Positions 9,267 through 17,754 of a stretch of 64,000 nucleotides of DNA are shown one piece after another. The notes under the pieces were generated by a model. The model saw nothing but the letters and a program-made list of their open reading frames with translations. It had not been told where the DNA came from and made no database searches. The position numbers and the translations under genes were made by a program. Positions within the stretch are counted from its first letter, which is position 1; every line of letters starts with the position of its first letter. This DNA comes from Formosa agariphila KMM 3901 (GTDB lineage Bacteria; Bacteroidota; Bacteroidia; Flavobacteriales; Flavobacteriaceae), in assembly GCF_000723205.1 (NCBI RefSeq), contig NZ_HG315671.1, positions 694,851-758,850 on the forward strand. The letters run 5' to 3'.

Positions 9267-10077
9267 AATGTATAACTCTTAAAAACAAATAAATGAATGG
9301 TGCGGCAAATATAATGCTATCTAATCGATCTAATAATCCACCGTGTCCAGGCATAATTACACCGCTATCTTTCACATTTACTTGACGTTTAAATTTAGAC
9401 TCTACTAAATCACCTAAAGTTCCAAAAACACTCACAATAATAGACAAAATAAGCCAATGCGAGAAGTTTAAGGTGTTTGTAAAGGTAGCAATAAAATAAC
9501 TAGCTACACAAGCAAAAAAGAGTCCGCCTATAAAACCTTCGACCGTTTTCTTAGGTGAAATTTTTTCAAATAATTTTTGCTTTCCAAAGTTCTTTCCTAC
9601 TAAAAAAGCAAAGGTGTCGTTTACCCAAACTAGAATAAATGAACCTAATAGTATACTTGGTTGATATTCGTTATTAAAACGAGCAATTAGTAAAAAAAAG
9701 ATAAATGAACTTGATAGATAAAAGCTCGTTAAAAGAAATCGTTTAAACTTAAACAGAGGAATACCTTTTCTAGAAAATAAATCTTTAATTAAAAATAAGT
9801 TTACAAAAATAGATAAAACCAATAGTATTTGTGTGCCTTCATTAAAACCTTGAAGTTTAGGAGAAAGCATATGCCAGTAACCAAAACCAAAATACATTAC
9901 TATAAAAATAGCATAAGGGTAGAAGGCTTTAAATTCTATTAGTTTTTTAAATTCTGCAATAGAGATTATCCCGAAAATAAAAAATAAAACGGCTAAGGCG
10001 TGTTCATTGTAAAGAGATACAATTAATAAAGCGACGTATATTAAACCAAATATAGCTCTAGTAAAAATTTCTTTCAT
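9256..10077 (-). CDS. cdsA: Phosphatidate cytidylyltransferase
   Basis: Forms CDP-diacylglycerol from phosphatidic acid and CTP, the common precursor of bacterial phospholipids, in the inner membrane. The 273-residue protein has seven to eight hydrophobic segments and the full C-terminal family signature in pieces: SKFKRQVNVKDSG followed by PGHGGLLDRLDS. It overlaps psd downstream and starts 1 nt after the stop of the LUD-domain gene, placing it in the middle of the operon. Confidence 0.96.
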   Translation of the reverse strand: MKEIFTRAIFGLIYVALLIVSLYNEHALAVLFFIFGIISIAEFKKLIEFKAFYPYAIFIVMYFGFGYWHMLSPKLQGFNEGTQILLVLSIFVNLFLIKDLFSRKGIPLFKFKRFLLTSFYLSSSFIFFLLIARFNNEYQPSILLGSFILVWVNDTFAFLVGKNFGKQKLFEKISPKKTVEGFIGGLFFACVASYFIATFTNTLNFSHWLILSIIVSVFGTLGDLVESKFKRQVNVKDSGVIMPGHGGLLDRLDSIIFAAPFIYLFLRVIHYVS

Positions 10078-10078
10078 A

Positions 10079-10690
10079 TTAGAGGTCTTCTAAAAGAAGT
10101 AGGTATAGGTTTTTTGAATTACTACCGTATGTCATAAAGTTTTTTTCTTCGACAGATTTAAAGTGTTTTATTGTAGTAATATTTGTCGGTATTCTTTGAG
10201 AGTTGTTAGATTTTATGCCGCGTAATCCTTCACCAATACTGCCAACAATTTGGCTTGTGGTAGCGAAAACAATAAAATTATCTGGTAAGTCTACAAGTTT
10301 CTTTTCAGCGATTTGTTTTGAGGTAATTAAAAGAGAACCATCGTCTGCAATTAAGTTTTCACAACTAGTTAAAAAATAAGTAGCATCCGTATCATTAGGA
10401 TTAGCCATTTTTAAACTAGAAGAGGCAAAGCGCCTTTTTAAATCATTATCAATAATAAGAATCTTCTTGTCTTCCCAACTATTTTCTTCGATGATATAAT
10501 CTAGTGTTTGGAAAATTTCATCTAAATTTTCACAATACAAGAACTTACCACCGTTATCTTTAAAGTTTATAGTAAACTTTTCGTCAATGGGTAGTTTAAC
10601 TTCAGGCATATATTTGCCCCTGTCTTCAGATTGTATTTCTTCTTCTGATTTATTTGATTTTGAACCAAAAAGCTTTCTAAATAGACTCAT
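10079..10690 (-). CDS. LUD domain-containing protein (LutC/YkgG-like)
   Basis: A 203-residue soluble protein with a C-terminal LUD-type domain: a central FLTSCENLIADDGSLLITS segment, then NFIVFATTSQIVGSIGEGLRGIK and IPTNITTIKHF. LUD proteins include LutC, part of the L-lactate oxidation complex, but the LutA and LutB partners are absent here, so lactate use is not supported. The first 40 residues are charged and probably disordered (FGSKSNKSEEE). It is the first gene of the LUD-cdsA-psd-ACBP operon; its link to lipid synthesis is unexplained. Confidence 0.75.
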   Translation of the reverse strand: MSLFRKLFGSKSNKSEEEIQSEDRGKYMPEVKLPIDEKFTINFKDNGGKFLYCENLDEIFQTLDYIIEENSWEDKKILIIDNDLKRRFASSSLKMANPNDTDATYFLTSCENLIADDGSLLITSKQIAEKKLVDLPDNFIVFATTSQIVGSIGEGLRGIKSNNSQRIPTNITTIKHFKSVEEKNFMTYGSNSKNLYLLLLEDL

Positions 10691-10730
10691 TAAGACTCTC
10701 GCTATTAATCTGTATTATGTAGGATTTGTT

Positions 10731-10738
10731 CAAAGATA
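10731..10738 (-). promoter_or_regulatory. -7 promoter box for the LUD-cdsA-psd-ACBP operon
   Basis: On the minus strand this reads TATCTTTG, a perfect TAnnTTTG. It lies 40 nt before the start at 10690 and immediately beyond the ftsH terminator. Confidence 0.65.
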
Positions 10739-10778
10739 AAAAATCTTAAATTAACCTAACGGTTAATTTAAGATTTTT
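10739..10778 (-). terminator. Strong terminator of the rsfS-ftsH operon
   Basis: A perfect 18-bp stem (10739-10756 with 10761-10778) with a TAAC loop; on the minus strand the stem ends in a run of T. It is 30 nt beyond the ftsH stop. Confidence 0.85.
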
Positions 10779-10807
10779 GCAGTTATTAAACTTAATAATT
10801 TAATAAC

Positions 10808-12745
10808 TTATTTATCTAATAAAGGCTTCAATTCAGGATCGAATGGACGCTTTCCAAATATCTTTTCAAGATTGTCTTTAAAGATAACTTCTTTTTCTAA
10901 TAGCACATCGGCTAATTCGGTAAGTTTATCTTTATTGTCTTCTAAGAGTTTTATTGCTCTTTCGTACTGAGTCTCAATAATATCAGATATTTCTTTATCG
11001 ATAAGTTCTGCAGTTCTTTCACTATAAGGTTTTGTGAAACCATATTCGTTTTGTCCTGAAGAATCGTAATATGTTAAGTTACCTACTTTGTCGCTTAAAC
11101 CATAAACAGTTACCATAGCTCTTGCTTGTTTTGTAACTTTTTCTAAATCACTTAAAGCTCCTGTAGAGATTTTATTAAAAATAACTTTCTCTGCAGCACG
11201 TCCTCCTAATGCAGCACACATTTCGTCTAGCATTTGTTCTGGTCTAACAATTAAGCGTTCTTCTGGTAAATACCAAGCAGCACCTAAAGAGCGTCCACGT
11301 GGTACAATCGTTACTTTTACAAGTGGTGCAGCATGTTCTAACATCCAACTCACAGTAGCATGACCAGCTTCGTGATAAGCAATCGCTTTCTTTTCGCTAG
11401 GCGTAATGATTTTGTTTTTCTTTTCTAAACCACCAACGATACGGTCTACGGCATCTAAGAAATCTTGCTTGTCTACAGCTTTCTTACCTTGTCTTGCAGC
11501 AATTAAAGCCGCTTCGTTACATACATTGGCAATGTCTGCACCAGAAAATCCTGGAGTTTGTTTTGCTAAGAAATCGGTGTCTAGACTTTCAGACTTTTTG
11601 ATTGGCTTTAAATGCACTTCAAAAATTTCTTCACGCTCTCTAATGTCTGGAAGATCAACAAAAATTTGTCTATCAAAACGACCAGCACGCATTAAGGCAC
11701 TATCTAAAACATCGGCTCTGTTGGTTGCTGCTAATACAATTACATTTGTATTGGTTCCAAAACCATCCATTTCTGTTAATAATTGGTTTAATGTGTTTTC
11801 TCTTTCATCATTAGAACCAGACATGTTGTTTTTTCCTCTTGCACGACCAATGGCATCAATTTCATCAATAAAAATAATTGCAGGAGATTTCTCTTTCGCT
11901 TGCTTGAATAAATCTCTTACACGAGACGCACCAACACCAACAAACATTTCAACGAAATCTGAACCAGATAACGAGAAGAAAGGCACTTTTGCTTCACCAG
12001 CAACAGCTTTTGCTAATAAGGTTTTTCCTGTTCCAGGAGGTCCTACTAGTAAAGCTCCTTTAGGAATTTTACCTCCTAGAGATGTATATTTTTCAGGGTT
12101 TTTAAGGAAGTCTACAATTTCTTGAATTTCTTCTTTAGCACCTTCTAAACCAGCAACATCTTTAAATGATGTTTTAACATCTGTATTTTGGTCGAATAAT
12201 TTTGCTTTAGACTTACCAATGTTAAATATTTGACCACCAGCGCCACCGCCGCCGCCGCCAGACATTCTACGCATTATAAAAATCCAAACTCCAATTAAAA
12301 GAATAAAAGGAAGAATCCCCATAAGGAAATCACCCATTAGGTTCTGTTCGGTTTTATAATTTACAGTAGTTTTTAAATCTAAATCTGTAATTGTTGAATT
12401 TATTTGATTTTCGAAGTTCTGTAAGTCTCCAAATTCAAAACTATAATTAGGTAGTTTTGAAGCTGTAGGCAGTAATGTAGAAGGTTTAGAGCCTTTATGC
12501 GTTTCCTTCTGTAAAGCTTCTTCTGTTAAGAAGACTTCTGCTTTTCTTTTATTTACAATTTCAACAGTTTCAATATCGCCATTTCTAAGATATGTCATAA
12601 ACTCAGAAGGCGTTGTAGCACTAGCATCTTGTAAGCTATTACTACTAAAAAGTTGGATAGCAATAAAAATTGCTATTATTGCTCCATAAATCCAATACGG
12701 ATTTAATTTAGGTTTCTTATTTGGAGTTTTCTTGTCGTTTGCCAT
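10808..12745 (-). CDS. ftsH: ATP-dependent zinc metalloprotease FtsH
   Basis: Membrane-anchored AAA+ protease that degrades misfolded membrane proteins and short-lived regulators. The 645-residue protein has a TM helix near residue 18-34, a periplasmic domain, a second TM near 143-160 followed by a Gly-rich run, then Walker A GPPGTGKT, Walker B IIFIDEID, the second region of homology ending in RAGRFDRQIF, and the zinc site HEAGH. It ends with the usual charged C-terminal helix. It starts 6 nt after the stop of rsfS, in the common flavobacterial rsfS-ftsH pair. A strong terminator follows. Confidence 0.97.
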   Translation of the reverse strand: MANDKKTPNKKPKLNPYWIYGAIIAIFIAIQLFSSNSLQDASATTPSEFMTYLRNGDIETVEIVNKRKAEVFLTEEALQKETHKGSKPSTLLPTASKLPNYSFEFGDLQNFENQINSTITDLDLKTTVNYKTEQNLMGDFLMGILPFILLIGVWIFIMRRMSGGGGGGAGGQIFNIGKSKAKLFDQNTDVKTSFKDVAGLEGAKEEIQEIVDFLKNPEKYTSLGGKIPKGALLVGPPGTGKTLLAKAVAGEAKVPFFSLSGSDFVEMFVGVGASRVRDLFKQAKEKSPAIIFIDEIDAIGRARGKNNMSGSNDERENTLNQLLTEMDGFGTNTNVIVLAATNRADVLDSALMRAGRFDRQIFVDLPDIREREEIFEVHLKPIKKSESLDTDFLAKQTPGFSGADIANVCNEAALIAARQGKKAVDKQDFLDAVDRIVGGLEKKNKIITPSEKKAIAYHEAGHATVSWMLEHAAPLVKVTIVPRGRSLGAAWYLPEERLIVRPEQMLDEMCAALGGRAAEKVIFNKISTGALSDLEKVTKQARAMVTVYGLSDKVGNLTYYDSSGQNEYGFTKPYSERTAELIDKEISDIIETQYERAIKLLEDNKDKLTELADVLLEKEVIFKDNLEKIFGKRPFDPELKPLLDK

Positions 12746-12751
12746 TAAATT

Positions 12752-13123
12752 TTAATAGTTTGTTTCAATTAAAGTTGTTTTTGCATCGCCCCAAAGGCTC
12801 TCAATGTCATAGTATTCGCGTATATGTTTCTGAAAAACGTGAACGACAACATGAACATAGTCCATTAATACCCATTCGGCATTATCTTGTCCTTCAATAT
12901 GCCAAGGCTTGTCTTTAAGTTCTTTACTTACTTTTTTCTGAACAGCGTTTACAATGGCATTCACTTGAGTGTTTGAAGTTCCCTCACATACTATAAAGTA
13001 GTCGCAAACCGTATTTTCAATTTCACGTAAGTCTAAAATACTTATTTCTTTTCCTTTAACATCTTCAATTCCACTTATTATAGTAGAAATTAGCAGGTCT
13101 GCATTTATGTTTTCTTTCGCCAT
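12752..13123 (-). CDS. rsfS: Ribosome silencing factor RsfS
   Basis: Binds ribosomal protein L14 and blocks 30S-50S joining when nutrients are scarce. The 123-residue protein shows the DUF143/Iojap core: CDYFIVCEGTSNTQVNAI, then DKPWHIEGQDNAEWVLMDYVHVVVHVF and the C-terminal REYYDIESLWGDA. Length and motif order are normal. It heads the rsfS-ftsH operon. Confidence 0.95.
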   Translation of the reverse strand: MAKENINADLLISTIISGIEDVKGKEISILDLREIENTVCDYFIVCEGTSNTQVNAIVNAVQKKVSKELKDKPWHIEGQDNAEWVLMDYVHVVVHVFQKHIREYYDIESLWGDAKTTLIETNY

Positions 13124-13142
13124 TAATTTTATTTAATTTGTA

Positions 13143-13150
13143 CAAAGTTA
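13143..13150 (-). promoter_or_regulatory. -7 promoter box for rsfS-ftsH
   Basis: Reads TAACTTTG on the minus strand, a perfect TAnnTTTG, 19 nt before the rsfS start at 13123. Confidence 0.65.
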
Positions 13151-13217
13151 TTATTTTTTAGATCTTTATACTTTAAAAATTGCAGAACTTTTCATCCTGC
13201 TTATATAAATATTATAA

Positions 13218-13949
13218 ATGCGTATAATCAAACTTGATGCCATCGATTCCACAAATACTTTTTTAAAGCAATTAAGTAGCTGCGAATTGTTGGAAGATTA
13301 TACTGTAGTTGTTGCTAAACAACAAACTATGGGGCGCGGACAAATGGGAACAGTGTGGGAGTCTGAACCTGCTAAAAACCTTATGTTTAGTGTGTTTAAG
13401 GAAGTTGCCTTTGTGCCCGTAGAGATGCAATTTTATATTAGTATGGCTACTGCTATTTCAATTTATAAAGCATTTAAAAAATTAATGCTCCCTCGGGTAC
13501 AAATTAAATGGCCCAACGACATATTGTCAGATAACAAAAAGATATGTGGCGTACTTATAGAAAATATAGTAACACAGCATGGTTTACGAGAAAGTATTTT
13601 AGGAATTGGAGTGAATGTTAATCAATCAGATTTTAAAGGTTTGCCAAAAGCGTCTTCTATTGTGAATAAAATAGGAAGGATTTATAATTTAGATGAAGTG
13701 CTTCATCATATCATGGTCGAATTAAAAGAGTGCTTTGGTTGGTTAGAACGTGGAGAATACGATAGACTGAGAACCGAATATGAAAGTGCTTTGTTTAAAA
13801 AAAATAAACCTTCAACATTTTTAGATGCTGAAGGTTGTATGTTTGGTGGTTTCATTCTTGGTGTAACAGACTATGGTAATTTAAAAGTACTGTTAGAAGA
13901 TGAAATTATTAAAGAATTCGATTTAAAAGAAATCACTCTGCTGTATTAA
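13218..13949 (+). CDS. birA: Biotin--[acetyl-CoA-carboxylase] ligase
   Basis: Attaches biotin to the carrier domain of acetyl-CoA carboxylase through biotinyl-AMP. The 243-residue protein contains the biotin/AMP-binding motif GRGQMGTVWES near residue 39 and KWPNDILSDNKKICGVLIEN near 97. It lacks the N-terminal helix-turn-helix of E. coli BirA, so it is a catalytic-only enzyme that does not repress biotin genes. It is divergent from rsfS and its stop shares bases with the stop of the convergent SRPBCC gene. Confidence 0.95.
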   Translation: MRIIKLDAIDSTNTFLKQLSSCELLEDYTVVVAKQQTMGRGQMGTVWESEPAKNLMFSVFKEVAFVPVEMQFYISMATAISIYKAFKKLMLPRVQIKWPNDILSDNKKICGVLIENIVTQHGLRESILGIGVNVNQSDFKGLPKASSIVNKIGRIYNLDEVLHHIMVELKECFGWLERGEYDRLRTEYESALFKKNKPSTFLDAEGCMFGGFILGVTDYGNLKVLLEDEIIKEFDLKEITLLY

Positions 13950-14341
13950 ACAGATGCTGGCATTTTTGTTACCAAAGTTTCTATAAACTTAGAAATTGGT
14001 CCTTTTATCATCATAGCCATCATAGGATTAAAGTCGCCTTCAAATTGAAGTTTAACATTACTTTTTCCGTCTACGGTTTCATTAATATGTCCTACTAAAG
14101 AAAAATCTATTTTACCTCCAGCGGCTCCAAGAACTATTTTGTTTGGAGGAATAACTTCCTTTTTTTTCAAAATAATTTCAGGCATTCCTTTTAAAGCAAA
14201 TAGAAATTTGTCGTCGCTTAAAATCTCAAATTTGCTAATGTTATCAGGCATTAGTTTTTCAAAATTTTTAATATCAGAAAGAAAATCAAATACGTCTTGA
14301 GATGATTTATCGATGGTTACTTCTGGAGATTCTAAATTCAT
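13946..14341 (-). CDS. SRPBCC family protein
   Basis: A 131-residue START/Bet v1-like fold protein. It begins with the typical pattern of this group, ESPEVTIDKSSQDVFDFLSDIKNFEKLMPD, and ends in a long helix (PISKFIETLVTKM), consistent with a hydrophobic-ligand pocket. No substrate can be inferred. It is 23 nt downstream of pyrE on the same strand, and the two are often neighbours in Flavobacteriaceae. Confidence 0.8.
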   Translation of the reverse strand: MNLESPEVTIDKSSQDVFDFLSDIKNFEKLMPDNISKFEILSDDKFLFALKGMPEIILKKKEVIPPNKIVLGAAGGKIDFSLVGHINETVDGKSNVKLQFEGDFNPMMAMMIKGPISKFIETLVTKMPASV

Positions 14342-14364
14342 TGTTTGTATGTTTTTTTAGATAA

Positions 14365-15009
14365 TTAAATAGCGTTCCATTCACTCGGATTGGCATTCCA
14401 ATCGGTTAATGTTTGAACCTCAGATTGCGAAACATAATTTGTTTCTACAGCTTGCTCTATTAAATTCTCGTAATTACTTAAAGTATGCAGGGTGACCTTT
14501 TCTTTTTCGAAATTTTCGTTAGCAACATTAAAACCATAAGAAAAAATAGCAATCATACCTTTTACATTTAGGCCGGCTTCTCTTAACGCTTTAACCGCAT
14601 TTAAACTACTTTTTCCAGTGCTAATTAAATCTTCAACGACCACTACATTCTGACCTTTTTGAGCAAAACCTTCAATCTGGTTTTGTCTACCGTGGCTTTT
14701 GGCTTCTGGTCTAACGTAAATAAATGGCAGACCCAAATATTCGGCAACTAGCATTCCAATACCAATAGCACCTGTAGCAACACCAGCTATAACATCTGGT
14801 TTGCCATATTGCTTTTCAATATCTTTAGCCATGGTTTCACGTATGTAATTTCTTATAGGTGGAAATGACAATATAATCCTATTATCGCAATAAATAGGAG
14901 ACTTCCATCCTGAGGCCCAAGTAAAAGGGGCGCTAGGGCTAAGTTTAATTGCATTTACTTGCAACAAAACTTCAGCAGTTTTTCGAGCAGTATGTTTGTT
15001 AAAAATCAT
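14365..15009 (-). CDS. pyrE: Orotate phosphoribosyltransferase
   Basis: Joins orotate to PRPP, giving OMP in pyrimidine synthesis. The PRPP-binding motif VVVVEDLISTGKS is near residue 121 and GVATGAIGIGMLVAEYLGLPF lies upstream of it. I place the start at the ATG at 15009 (MIFNKHTARK, 214 residues). An in-frame ATG at 15027 would put a perfect -7 box (15015-15022) inside the coding region. With the start at 15009 the mRNA would be essentially leaderless. Confidence 0.93.
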   Translation of the reverse strand: MIFNKHTARKTAEVLLQVNAIKLSPSAPFTWASGWKSPIYCDNRIILSFPPIRNYIRETMAKDIEKQYGKPDVIAGVATGAIGIGMLVAEYLGLPFIYVRPEAKSHGRQNQIEGFAQKGQNVVVVEDLISTGKSSLNAVKALREAGLNVKGMIAIFSYGFNVANENFEKEKVTLHTLSNYENLIEQAVETNYVSQSEVQTLTDWNANPSEWNAI

Positions 15010-15014
15010 AGATA

Positions 15015-15022
15015 CAAAATTA
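15015..15022 (-). promoter_or_regulatory. -7 promoter box abutting pyrE
   Basis: Reads TAATTTTG on the minus strand (perfect TAnnTTTG). It is only 5 nt before the chosen pyrE ATG at 15009, which decides that start and predicts a leaderless transcript. Confidence 0.6.
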
Positions 15023-15133
15023 CACATTAATTAAAATAATAGTTCTTGTGTATTAAAATTATTTTTTTAAAGTTAATAGGTTTGCTGTAAAAAATGATAC
15101 TTTTACCACAATTAATATAGGATATTTTTTACT

Positions 15134-15715
15134 ATGTATAAGATTTTTGTCAATGAAAAGCCAATCGTTTTAACCACAGAGGTTGAGAAAGAAACACATT
15201 TTAAGAACTATTTATTAGATACGGTTCATATTGGTAAAGTCATAAAAGAATTAAATAATACGTCTTTAAAAGAGGTTCGTTTAATTCATAAAAACGAGGA
15301 TAAACTATTAAAAAAGTTTTTAAAAAAATTACCAAATGTTGTTGCTGGAGGCGGAAAAGTCTATAATAAAGATGGTAATATTCTATTTATATATAGAAAC
15401 GACAAATGGGATTTACCAAAAGGTAAAGCCGAGTCTGGAGAAACTATAGAAGAAACTTCTTTGCGCGAAGTAGAGGAAGAAACTGGTGTAACTGGATTAA
15501 AAATAACCAAACCTTTACATACGACCTATCATATATTTAAACGAAATGGTAAGTTTAAAATTAAGGTGACTCATTGGTTTGAAATGTCTACCGATTTTAA
15601 AGGAAATCTTTGGCCACAACTTAACGAAGGGATTACAAAAGTAGAATGGCTAAACGAAGTTGAAGCGATACAAGCTTTAGAGAATTCTTATGCTAACATT
15701 CGTCCGCTTATTTAA
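15134..15715 (+). CDS. NUDIX hydrolase
   Basis: A 193-residue protein with a complete Nudix box near residues 97-119: Gly in GKAESGE, then LREVEEETGV, matching Gx5Ex7REUxEExGU. These enzymes hydrolyse nucleoside diphosphates linked to another group; the substrate is not predictable. The first 65 residues (MYKIFVNEKPIVLTTE...) form an N-terminal alpha/beta extension typical of a flavobacterial subfamily. The gene is divergent from pyrE and appears monocistronic. Confidence 0.88.
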   Translation: MYKIFVNEKPIVLTTEVEKETHFKNYLLDTVHIGKVIKELNNTSLKEVRLIHKNEDKLLKKFLKKLPNVVAGGGKVYNKDGNILFIYRNDKWDLPKGKAESGETIEETSLREVEEETGVTGLKITKPLHTTYHIFKRNGKFKIKVTHWFEMSTDFKGNLWPQLNEGITKVEWLNEVEAIQALENSYANIRPLI

Positions 15716-15777
15716 TATGTCAGGATGACTATTGGTTATTTTTAGTTTAACAGATAATAAACATTTAAAGTAAATGA

Positions 15778-15810
15778 TGTGAGGTTCTGAAGATGTTTCA
15801 ATACCTCACA
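15778..15810. repeat. Inverted repeat after the NUDIX gene
   Basis: TGTGAGGT (15778-15785) pairs with ACCTCACA (15803-15810) around a 17-nt loop, in the 128-nt gap between convergent genes. There is no T-run on either strand, so a simple intrinsic terminator is not clear. Confidence 0.4.
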
Positions 15811-15843
15811 CCATGATGGTTAGTATTTGTGCTAGCAAATTAA

Positions 15844-16530
15844 TTAATTCGTTAAACAGGCTTTTAACGCGTCATAAATTTGATGTTTTAATACTGGAGG
15901 CATTGCATTCTTTGATGCAAATTTCTGATTGATTTCTATTTCAATACCTAAATAATTATCAGGAAAATGTTTACGCAGATATGTTGTAAATCCATCTGCT
16001 GTTCCTAAATAGGGATAGTTATATCTCACTTTTAATTTCGGGTTTAGTCTTAAAAGTTCAGTACTAAATTGTTTGCAAATTGCTTTCTCTTCAGATTTAG
16101 CGCTGTCGTATAACAAGCCAATATCTGTTTGGCGTTCAATTCCATTTAATATTGGGGTGAAGCTGTGCACAGAAAGATGTAATACTGTTTCACCTTTATC
16201 GATTTGTTTCTTAATATAACCTTCAACAGCATTTCTATAAATGAGATAATAACCAGATATAAGGCGTTGTTTTGTTTCGTTAGACGCTGTTTTAGTGTAT
16301 TCTGAAAACAAATCTTTATGATGCAATGAGCGGTTTAGTTCAATAAGTAAACGACTTGTTTCGCTGAAATTTGAAAAACTGGCAAGTGGTTTCAAGTATT
16401 TAAAAACATCTAAAGCACCAATATCAAAACCACGATGCGTTTGCAACGTGGTTTTTTCATTTATAAAATAAGATTCAAATCGATTAGGAATATAAGCACC
16501 GCCATGCTCGCAAGTTAATAGCAGTTTCAT
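15844..16530 (-). CDS. N-formylglutamate amidohydrolase family protein
   Basis: A 228-residue predicted amidase of the HutG2/NFGase family. It starts with LLTCEHGGAYIPNRF (catalytic-site His in EHGG), followed by TSRLLIELNRSLHH, VLHLSVHSFTPILNG and a late Glu in LGIEIEINQKF. The classical enzyme removes formate from N-formylglutamate in histidine breakdown, but no hut genes are nearby. Instead it overlaps the GCS2-like ligase gene by 4 nt (ATGA), so it more likely hydrolyses an amide made or used by this operon. Confidence 0.85.
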   Translation of the reverse strand: MKLLLTCEHGGAYIPNRFESYFINEKTTLQTHRGFDIGALDVFKYLKPLASFSNFSETSRLLIELNRSLHHKDLFSEYTKTASNETKQRLISGYYLIYRNAVEGYIKKQIDKGETVLHLSVHSFTPILNGIERQTDIGLLYDSAKSEEKAICKQFSTELLRLNPKLKVRYNYPYLGTADGFTTYLRKHFPDNYLGIEIEINQKFASKNAMPPVLKHQIYDALKACLTN

Positions 16531-17753
16531 TTTAAAAACAAGTTGTTATTTTGAAGACATTCTGCTAAATCTGCATAGACTTTTATAATGTGTTCTTCAG
16601 TGAAATCATCGGTTAAAACCTTTTCAATTCTGGTTGCTAAAGTACCTTCGTTTAAAATGGTTTCGATAGTGTTATGATGTGATTTGTGAATTTGAGGCTT
16701 CGCTAAATCATATATATGTTTCCAAACATTTTGTATGGTCGTTTCATCTTCAATATCAAACAAATTCAGATAATCTAAATTTGAAATGATGGTATTTTCT
16801 CCATTCTTGATGGCGTCATCTAAGATTACAAATAAATCTTCTTTTACCCAGCGTTTTTGAGCAGTTAGAAGTGCTAGTTTTTTATTGACTAACAGTTTCA
16901 ATGTTTCAATAATTAACGCACAAATAGCTATATCTGCTTTTGGACATTCTTGAATGTCGACCAAACGGATTTCAATGGCATTTCTATCGAAACGTGCAAT
17001 GGCACCACGAGAGTTTAAAAAGTGGTGATCTAAAATGTTATGTGTATCAAAAGGTTTTATAGCCTTTTTTATCGGTTCGAAAATCGTAGCAAAATAATCG
17101 AGTTTGGTAAACACTCGTTCCGGAATAACAAGACCTGCCATTTCAGGAATCTCCTTCTGGTTTGTTTTGTAATATTCCAAACGGGTATCTTTAAACCCGG
17201 TTAATTTGCCTTCTAAAACAGGAGAGCTCGCGCTTAACCCAGGAATTAAAGGCAATACAATACGTATGGCAGCGTGTAATTTTTCAAACTCTTTATCATC
17301 AAAAAACGGCAAGTTTATGTGTACACTTTGCACATTACTCCATCCGTGATTTTTACAATTAAAAATACGGTTGTATAATTCGTAAACTTCACTATAACTG
17401 TGTTTCCAAAGTTCTGTGTCTGTTTTCGGATTCATAAAAGGATGTGCCGCCGTTGGTAATAATTTGGTTTGTAACGGTTTTAAAATGGCATTAATTTCCT
17501 TAATATTTTCATGAAATAGCGAAGCTAAACCATTTAAATCTTTTGTAGGTCCGTTGGTTTTAAGCTCTACCACATGCGCAACCAATTCGTTGCTCCATGC
17601 AATTTTTCCATTCACAATATCCGAAGTTAATTTGCCTTTCTTTTTAGTTAAAAGCGTATCAACAATCGGAGCAATTTTTAAATCGGATTGATGTACTAGC
17701 ATATATTCTAGTTCAATTCCGTAAACATCAAAAAGATGATATTTTTTATTCAT
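16527..17753 (-). CDS. Glutamate-cysteine ligase family 2 (GCS2) carboxylate-amine ligase
   Basis: A 408-residue member of the GCS2/YbdK group in the glutamine-synthetase-like fold. The N-terminus FDVYGIELEYMLV carries metal-binding acidic residues; further motifs are NGPTKDLNGLASLFHENI, SVHINLPF and RFDRNAIEIRLVDIQECPKAD. Such enzymes form amide bonds between a glutamate-like carboxylate and an amine. It lies between an ATP-grasp ligase (1-nt gap) and an NFG amidohydrolase (4-nt overlap). Glutathione synthesis is not the obvious role, because the partner ATP-grasp is RimK-like, not GshB. Confidence 0.85.
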   Translation of the reverse strand: MNKKYHLFDVYGIELEYMLVHQSDLKIAPIVDTLLTKKKGKLTSDIVNGKIAWSNELVAHVVELKTNGPTKDLNGLASLFHENIKEINAILKPLQTKLLPTAAHPFMNPKTDTELWKHSYSEVYELYNRIFNCKNHGWSNVQSVHINLPFFDDKEFEKLHAAIRIVLPLIPGLSASSPVLEGKLTGFKDTRLEYYKTNQKEIPEMAGLVIPERVFTKLDYFATIFEPIKKAIKPFDTHNILDHHFLNSRGAIARFDRNAIEIRLVDIQECPKADIAICALIIETLKLLVNKKLALLTAQKRWVKEDLFVILDDAIKNGENTIISNLDYLNLFDIEDETTIQNVWKHIYDLAKPQIHKSHHNTIETILNEGTLATRIEKVLTDDFTEEHIIKVYADLAECLQNNNLFLK

Positions 17754-17754
17754 T

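Noticed and set aside
11406-12125. Long open frame antisense to ftsH
   Set aside because: It lies entirely within the intact ftsH gene and has no promoter, domain or recognisable composition; a mirror frame of the conserved AAA domain.
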